DNA of 64,000 nucleotides, taken from Stictocephala bisonia (Eukaryota > Arthropoda > Insecta > Hemiptera > Membracidae). The notes below the pieces were generated by a model. That model made no database searches and had not been told where the DNA came from. It worked only from the letters and a program-made list of their open reading frames with translations. Shown in pieces: positions 57,640 through 64,000 of this stretch (the stretch's first letter is position 1; each line of letters opens with the position of its first letter). The stretch covers positions 1,903,947 to 1,967,946 of the forward strand of contig JAQJVL010000103.1 in NCBI GenBank assembly GCA_035578905.1. Direction: 5' to 3'. Both the position numbers and the translations under genes were made by a program.

Positions 57640-59466
57640 CTGACACTAGGACGTTAAAAGTGATTGGGCAACCACTTACTGTTACCGTGTTACACGAATT
57701 CCAACTTGTGTGCATCTGAGGAGAAACTCCCAGTTCCACTAACAAACTGTGCCTTGTTTGAGCTTCATTTGTTTGTTTGTCAAACAGTACCTGTGACATA
57801 AGGGGAGGAACGACATCCTTATTGTATTAGAACTTGGGCAACCACTAACGGTGTTAGACGAATTCCAACTTGTGTGCATCTGAGGAGAAACTCCCAGTTC
57901 CACTAACAAACTGTGCCTTGTTTGAGCTTCATTTGTTTGTTTGCCAAACAGTACCTGTGACATAAGGGGAGGAACGACATCCTTATTGTATTAGAACTTG
58001 GGCAACCACTAACGGTGTTAGACGAATCCATCTTGTGAGCATCTGAGGAGAAACTCTCAGTTCCGCTAACAAACGGTGCCTTGTTTGAGCTTCATTTGTT
58101 TGTTTGCCAAACAGTACCTGTGACATAAGGGGAGGAACGACATCCTTATTGTATTAGAACTTGGGCAACCACTAACGGTGTTAGACGAATCCATCTTGTG
58201 AGCATCTGAGGAGAAACTCCCAGTTCCACTAACAAACGGTGCCTTGTTTGAGCTTCATTTGTTTGTTTGCCAAACAGTACCTGTGACATAAGGGGAGGAA
58301 CGACATCCTTATTGTATTAGAACTTGGGCAACCACTAACGGTGTTAGACGAATTCCAACTTGTGTGCAACTGAGGAGAAACTCACAGTTCCACTAACAAA
58401 CGGTGCCTTGTTTGAGCTTCATTTGTTTGTTTGTCAAACAGTACCTGTGACATAAGGGGAGGAACGACATCCTTATTGTATTAGAACTTGGGCAACCATT
58501 AACGGTGTTAGACGAATTCCAACTTGTGTGCATCTGAGGAGAAACTCCCAGTTCTACTAACAAACGGTGCCTTGTTTGAGCTTCATTTGTTTGTTTGCCA
58601 AACAGTACCTGTGACATAAGGGGAGGAACGACATCCTTATTGTATTAGAACTTGGGCAACCACTAACGGTGTTAGACGAATCCATCTTGTGAGCATCTGA
58701 GGAGAAACTCCCAGTTCCGCTAACAAACGGTGCCTTGTTTGAGCTTCATTTGTTTGTTTGCCAAACAGTACCTGTGACATAAGGGGAGGAACGACATCCT
58801 TATTGTATTAGAACTTGGGCAACCACTAACGGTGTTAGACGAATCCATCTTGTGAGCATCTGAGGAGAAACTCCCAGTTCCGCTAACAAACTGTGCCTTG
58901 TTTGAGCTTCATTTGTTTGTTTGCCAAACAGTACCTGTAACATAAGGGGAGGAACGACATCCTTATTGTATTAGAACTTGGGCAACCACTAACGGTGTTA
59001 GACGAATTCCAACTTGTGTGCATCTGAGGAGAAACTCACAGTTCCACTAACAAACTCTACCTTGTTTGAGCTTCATTTGTTTGTTTGCCAAACAGTACCT
59101 GTAATATAAGGAGAGAAACGACATCCCTATTGTATTAGAACTTGGGCAACCATTAACGGTGTTAGAGGAATTCCAACTTGTGTGCATCTGAGGAGAAACT
59201 CCCAGTTCCGTTAACAAACTGTGCCTTGTTTGAGCTTCATTTGTTTGTTTGCCAAACAGTAACTGTGACATAAGGAGAGGAACGACATCCTTATTGTATT
59301 AGAACTTGGGCAACCATTAACGGTGTTAGATGAATTCCAACTTGTGTGCATCTGAGGAGAAACTCCCAGTTCTACTAACAAACTGTGCCTTGTTTGAGCT
59401 TCATTTGTTTGTTTGCCAAACAGTACCTGTGACATAAGGAGAGGAACGACATCCTTATTGTTTTAG
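57640..59466. repeat. Satellite array, 163/164-bp unit with a 654-bp higher order
   Basis: CATAAGGGGAGGAACGACAT recurs at 57797, 57961, 58124 and 58287 and so on (163-164 bp), about 11 units. Type A units have 'gacgaattccaacttgtgtgc' and are 164 bp; type B units have 'gacgaatccatcttgtgagc' and are 163 bp. They run A-A-B-B-A-A-B-B-A-A-A. Equivalent positions repeat at 57739, 58393 and 59047, each 654 bp apart. The first and third units of the A-A-B-B cycle starting at 58.33 and 58.98 kb also share the variant 'aaactcacag'. The 74-codon minus-strand frames are repeat artefacts. Confidence 0.95.
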
Positions 59467-59839
59467 GCTGTTCATTACTAGGAACGACAAACAAAGACAT
59501 GATGAATGTTCGGTTTTTGCTAAAAAATAATTAAAAATAATCAATGTTACATACATAAAACCAACGTTTGTTATTTTGAAAAGGTATATTATTATTAGAA
59601 AGACTATTCAATCCTTATTTATAAAATTCTTTAACCCAACTCAGATAAATCGGATATTACAGCATAATTTTCTATCTTACTTTTCTCTTTATTCTTTCCC
59701 ACCTTTTCCCCTTATGCAGATTTGAGTTGCCTATATAGCATGTGCGAATTTTATAGCGAATATGGATCATTTACATGTGTGGACTACATGAGTGAGTAGT
59801 CAGGTTACTAGTTTCGAATTCGATTTATACTCAGGAAGG

Positions 59840-59990
59840 ACCAATATCAACATTCTTGGCAACACCGTGCGTCAGAGCTATAAATGAACTGCCACAAAAT
59901 GCGCTCATGTCAAGTTGGGATATTAAACAAAGTATAAAAGTGTTAACTTCCACTTATCTTGTATCAATGAGTCTACCGTACTTCGTATTC
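59840..59990 (+). repeat. Dispersed repeat family E, copy 2
   Basis: 'cattCTTGGCAACACCGTGCGTCA gagcta', 'aaatgcgctcatgtcaagttgggatattaaacaaagtata' and 'gttaacttcc' match 30757-30912 in order and orientation. Confidence 0.6.
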
Positions 59991-60015
59991 TAGTCCACTT
60001 CATCTCAACTCCCTC

Positions 60016-60150
60016 CAGACCCTGGAGTTTACGGTGTACGTAAACGTGTCAGACCTTAGAGTCTACGGTGTTCGTACACGTGTCAGACACTGGAGTCTAA
60101 GGAGTTCGTACACTAGTCAGACCCTGGGTCATCGTTGTTCGTACACACCA
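60016..60150. repeat. 34-bp tandem repeat, four units
   Basis: Units start CAGACCCTGGAGTTTACGGT at 60016, and again at 60050, 60084 and 60118, with 'gttcgtacacgtgt' ends. A GC-rich block (GCCGTCCGGTGGCCTGCCGG, 60168-60190) follows without clear identity. Confidence 0.8.
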
Positions 60151-60892
60151 CATCCACAATGGTCAGCAGCTGCCGTCCGGTGGCCTGCCGGTGTTAAGTA
60201 ACCGGCGTGCCGGACAACATTCCTCGAAAGGCCGCGAAGTAGCCTGTGTTTTGGTCTGAGGTTTCACATTTATATAACTCATTCAAAACCTCTGCCCCAA
60301 CCTCAATTTGTGACCTACAAACCCCAGTGATTTGATAAATAATTCATCCCCTGAAAAGGATTGTGTAACACATAATTGTACAATGTTATTGTTGGCATGA
60401 TTAGACTGAATGATTTATTCATTTTATTACGGTGTATAAATTGTGAAAGTGGAAAAGATATAATAAAATAATTAAACACATAATTCATTGGTGTCACACA
60501 AATTTTGGAGTTACCGACATTTAAAGTCTAGGAACCTTTCTTATCAAATAACTCTGAAACACCTCTTATCCCTCCAACAATAGCAATATTAGCAATAATT
60601 CTATATACTGTATACTGACAAATTGAATCCTCAGTGTTTTCGCCAAGAATTATCTGAGAATTCTTCGACTGGGTTTATTTTAAGAGAAATAAATAAGGCT
60701 TTGTCACCCATTCTGCTTTACGTTCTGGCTTTATGTGCTGGCTTTACGTGCTGGCTTTACTTGCCACTTTTTTATATTCAACAAAAGTATGGTGATTATT
60801 AAATAACTCGTCATTTTGTCTTAAAAAACTTGATCAATCAAATTCAGATTTGAGACGCCAACACAGCTTGTAATGATATTTTACAAATTTTT

Positions 60893-61052
60893 TATTTTAT
60901 TTCCTCAGAAAAAACTTTACTCGCAAGTTAACATGGGTTTTCAGGCCTCTGCGTAATTTTATTCAACGAACCCTTAGCTCAGTTGAGAATTCAAACCTTG
61001 GATCTTGCAATCCGCAGTCCGAACCTTAGCTACTGGGCCACCACGCCGGCAA
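60893..61052 (-). mobile_element. tRNA-derived SINE (family S), copy 3
   Basis: On the minus strand GCCGGCGTGGTGGCCCAGTA, box A TAGCTAAGGTTCGG, 'actgcggattgcaagatcca', box B AGGTTTGAATTCTC, 'aactgagctaaggg', body and tail. The mariner-like foldback starts 3 bp beyond its head. Confidence 0.75.
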
Positions 61053-61127
61053 TACAGTGTGGAAGAAAAGTCCCGGAACAGATTAATAATTTTCAAACAA
61101 TTACAGATAAAACAATAAAACTTGGTA

Positions 61128-61709
61128 ACTCAATAACTCTTTTATTCGACTAAAATCAACATGTTACATGCATTAGTCTTGTCAACATTTGTGCATTAAT
61201 TATATCACTTTCCACTATTAAAATATACACAATAACAACATAATAATAATATATAACTCGAAAATGATCATGAATACTTAATTCAAATTTAAACTCTTGT
61301 TATGTATTTCAAAAATCTTGAGCACCGTCAGTCATGAACTCCCGGACACTGTAAAAACACTTACTAATCAAAAAGGATTTTAGTTTGTTTTTAAAGCTCA
61401 AGTGGTTTGACTCGGTTTGAATGGTTTTTGGGAGTTTGTTGAAAATTGCTATTGCATTAAAGAATAGATGTTTTCTGAAGAAAGCGGTGCGATGTGCTGG
61501 TATTTGAAGGTTGGGCGAAGGACGGAGGTCGTATTTATGTGTTTGAGAACTACTGAACTTTGAAAGATTTTGTCTAAGAAATGATAGACTTTCATAGATT
61601 TAAAGAGATGGAAACGTCAGAATGTTGCGAGATTTAAATATTTCTCTACAGGATTGAATAGAAAATATTACCCTTAACGCCTTCTTTTGAAGACGAAAAT
61701 GTACATACA
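61128..61709 (-). mobile_element. 5'-truncated non-LTR retrotransposon nested in the foldback
   Basis: A 582-bp minus-strand insert flanked by TTGGTA (61122-61127 and 61710-61715). Deleting it and one TTGGTA restores 'aaaacttggtacatcatcactgcac', which matches the partner arm (aatatttggtacataattactgcac). The 3' end is TAAAAGAGTTATTGAGT, without a long poly-A. Confidence 0.9.
61309..61709 (-). pseudogene. Reverse transcriptase C-terminal fragment
   Basis: The minus-strand frame reads RLQKKALRVIFSIQSCREIF, KSRNILTFPSL-stop-IYESLSFLRQN, LQIPAHRTAFFRKHLFFNAI, IFNKLPKTIQTESNHL and FKNKLKSFLISKCFYSVREF, ending at a TGA (61309-61311). The landmarks QKKALRV, LTFPSL, F(N/Y)NKLP and FYSVREF are shared with the fragments at 31986-32358 and 18423-19027. 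One in-frame stop and the missing palm domain make it inactive. Confidence 0.85.
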
Positions 61710-63044
61710 TTGGTACATCATCACTGCACTTACAAATCTACTTTTTAAAGTAACTGCCATTTTTCTGCCATATCAGGGGGATGGCCCGCCAGGAGTCAGA
61801 AGAAAATCTTAAATGATAGCATAGGTCGAATAGTACATCAAATTAAAAGTCATTAGTAGTAGAACATGAATCCACAAATCCGAACTCAAAAGGTTCGAGC
61901 TTTAAAACAATGATGCTGGTTTAAAGTATTAAAAAATGTACTTTGAATGTCCTGTTAAAGACGCATTAATATGGGTCTCTTTGCTTAAGTTGGGAAAGTT
62001 AAAATTTGCAAGTGCCCAGTAGACTTAAGAAATATTTTTTAGGGTAGTTGGTGACTCTTCACTTCCAATTTATGATGGTTCACAAGGGGTTCGACAAAAA
62101 TATTAGATATCGCATAGGTCAAGATGTAAGCCTAAATAATTTTAAAAGGGGTTTTCAAGCAAGTATGAATCCCACAAACAGCACTTAAAAAGGTTTATCC
62201 AATACAAAAAGGCAGATGTTCAAATATTTTAATGGAAAATAGTGATGCTTACTTGGCAAATATTTTTAGAGAAATGTTCTATTTTTCATGACTAACTTCA
62301 AATCGTACATTAATACGACAGGCATAATGCATGCAGCAACATTTTTTTTTAAATTTATTAGTGCACTTGAATTGTGGCCAATAATGCAATGTCCTACTAA
62401 AACCAAGAAACATCTGCCATTTTGTACTAGATCAACCTTTTTATGTGCTATTTTTGGTATTCGCCTGTGCTAGACAACCCCTTTAAAATGATGTGCATCT
62501 TGACCTATGACATTTTAAATATTTCTGTCGCAATCCTTGTGGACTATCTTCCATTGGAAGTTAAGAGTCACCATCTACGCTAAAAAACTACTTAATGAGT
62601 AGAGTAGGCATTTACAAACTTTACCTTTCCCAACTTGGGCAAGGAAAATAATATTAAACCGTCTAGAACAGAACATTCATTGTAACTCTTTAAACCAGCG
62701 TCATTTTTAAAGATCAAACGTTTTGAGTTCTGATTTGTGAGTTCATGTTTTACGACTGAAGAACATTAACTTGATGTACTACTCGACCTATGCTCTTATT
62801 TAAGATTTTATTCTGACTCCTTGCGGGCCATTCCCCTGATATTGCAGAAAATGGTAGTTACATCAAAAAGTATACCAATAGGTGCAGTAATTATGTACCA
62901 AATATTATTGCTTTATCTGTAATCGTTCAAAAATTACTAAGTTGTTCCGGGACTTTTCTTCCACAATGTGCATTTCAGAGTGAATAATGAACGTGGAATC
63001 AGGTTCGATTAATAAAGATTTCGACTTAGTAAGTTGCCCAGAAA

Positions 63045-63440
63045 GGTCCAGTTATTGGTATAATAGCCCAGCAATCAGGATACCTACAGCTTAATAATGC
63101 AGAATCCGAACTTCGTAGTATTGGTCTGATTTTAATCTGAAATGAAATGAAAAACGTCTTTATTTCTCCAAGAGGTAATATTAGGTCTGGAAATCTCTCT
63201 ATCTATTAACCTCAAACTACCTAGTTAACTGATAATCCTAAAACTCCGTTTTCCCTAGGCAACATCCGAACCCTTACCACCACCCAACACGGACACCCCA
63301 GACTTCTCTAGTAGTGTTCACGACGATATCAACCATTGAGTAGACGAGAAACCAAGAGGACCGAGTATAGTCCACAATCTTCCCAAAACTTTCCTCCTAA
63401 GTAGATGGGCTACGCCACAACCCCACGACTATGAAGAAAG
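63045..63440 (-). repeat. Dispersed repeat family D, copy 8, with a nested insertion
   Basis: 'atacctacagctta', 'agaatccgaacttcgtagtattggtctgatttt', then after an interruption (63137-63222) 'gttaactgataatcc', 'cttaccaccacccaacacgg' and ACACCCCAGACTTCTCTAGT, 'ccgagtatagtccacaatct'. The interruption AAATGAAATGAAAAACGTCT 'ttatttctcc' is the minus-strand 3' tail of a non-LTR element like that at 32.58 kb. Confidence 0.7.
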
Positions 63441-63465
63441 TTCCGAATCTTTTTAAAACTCTTTG

Positions 63466-63575
63466 CAGCACAGTGATGCATAGAATGCATCACTTGTTCA
63501 TGTCGCTCGCTGCACAGTGATGCATAAAATGCACCACGTGTTCATGTCGCTTGCTGCACAGTGATGCATTATTTG
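63466..63575. repeat. 44-bp tandem repeat containing TIR-like palindromes
   Basis: GCACAGTGATGCATARAATG 'caYcacKtgttcatgtcgctYgct' appears twice in full, and a third copy starts at 63554. Each unit carries GTGATGCATaRaATGCAYCAC, a near-perfect palindrome. Confidence 0.8.
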
Positions 63576-63924
63576 CATTGGCTCCTTTTTTATTTTTCTA
63601 ATTTTTTTTGTGACAACGTGCTGTTCCTACAATGTTTTGTATGTATTTCTCTGACCATCCCCTAGATGGCAAAAGCATCCATGCAAACGTTTCCCGCCTT
63701 TTTCAGTCGGTATCCTCTGTTGTTCTTTGTGGTGTCAGGCAATTCCATTTCTGTCCAAATGTAACGTCATTTATTCGGCAAGTGAGCTTTTTATGACTAA
63801 TGAATAGTGAATCATAATGATTTATGAAATTCTTTATGGAAATATCTATTGGTTTTGATATTTAGATTATAATAATTTGTAAAAAATGGGTTTTACCAAA
63901 CATCAAAAAATGCATCACTGTGCA
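63555..63924. mobile_element. Candidate MITE, about 370 bp
   Basis: TGCACAGTGATGCATT (63555-63570) and its exact reverse complement AATGCATCACTGTGCA (63909-63924) form 16-bp terminal inverted repeats. If the element starts at CAGTGATG it would be hAT-like in its first bases, but no 8-bp target duplication is visible. The 44-bp repeats to its left carry the same end sequence. Confidence 0.55.
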
Positions 63925-64000
63925 CTCCATGTCCGAACGTAACATACTGGGACAAAACTTAGTTTAGGGTTTTCTTGCAATCACTGTAGTTTTTTTTTTT

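Larger units (their letters stand above)
61055..62968. mobile_element. Palindromic mariner-like foldback element
   Basis: The ends are CAGTGTGGAAGAAAAGTCCC (61055) and, reverse-complemented, CATTGTGGAAGAAAAGTCCC (62968). A TGTGGxxxAAAAGTCCCGG end with a TA target is typical of mariner-type elements; left flank TA, right flank TG (probably mutated). The similarity does not stop at the termini. After removal of the nested retrotransposon, the left half (to about 62270) pairs with the reverse complement of the right half (from about 62345) almost end to end, at roughly 75-80% by eye. Shared words include AATGGCCCGCMAGGAGTCAG, 'gcataggtcga.tagtacatcaa', 'aacatgaa.ycacaaatc.gaactcaaaa', TTGGGAAAGKTAAARTTTG and 'cataggtcaagatg'. 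No transposase frame. Confidence 0.85.

Noticed and set aside
57593..59435. Family of five small minus-strand genes of about 70 codons
   Set aside because: They are the same frame in successive satellite units, spaced by the unit or the 654-bp higher-order period.

Overview
This window reads as non-coding, repeat-rich nuclear DNA from an arthropod, most likely an insect. The reasons are strong A+T bias, no prokaryotic-style gene packing, many fragments of non-LTR retrotransposons, tRNA-derived SINEs, mariner-like and TTAA-flanked MITEs, and a short (TTAGG)3 run, the insect telomere motif. A hemipteran-like genome is a guess. I found no intact protein-coding gene, rRNA or functional tRNA. Most longer open frames are either retrotransposon remnants or by-products of tandem repeats whose unit length is a multiple of three.

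Layout. 0-10 kb: interspersed repeats (SINE copies, families D and F, a Helitron-like 3' end, a 132-bp tandem array). 10.1-12.4 kb: a 5'-truncated non-LTR retrotransposon sitting inside a 31-bp minisatellite. 14.6-20.9 kb: a cluster of tandem arrays (54, 60, 56/112 and 85 bp), one of them split by a retrotransposon with an 8-bp target duplication. 22.6-33 kb: a pogo/Tigger-like MITE, a G-rich/C-rich minisatellite family on both strands, hairpin-bearing repeats, a TTAA-flanked MITE and another retrotransposon tail. 33.4-35.3 kb: a 113-bp satellite array. 35.3-52 kb: very A+T-rich, intron-like sequence with few repeats, three GC-richer islands that might hold exons, a mariner MITE and a 446-bp GT/GC microsatellite. 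52-64 kb: SINEs, a decayed reverse transcriptase, a 163/164-bp satellite with a four-unit higher-order repeat, and a palindromic mariner-like foldback element that carries a nested retrotransposon.

The parts relate as a nesting history rather than a pathway. Retrotransposons landed in satellites (10.1, 18.4 kb) and in a DNA transposon (61.1 kb). A MITE landed beside a SINE (61.05 kb). A minisatellite lies within another satellite (27.5 kb), and a block of one satellite is inverted inside another (18.2 kb). The most interesting items are the palindromic foldback element, three Helitron-like hairpin ends, and five dispersed copies of a CTGANGA-hairpin-GAAA motif that resembles, but does not exactly match, a hammerhead ribozyme core. 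All identifications are by eye; no alignments or database searches were run.
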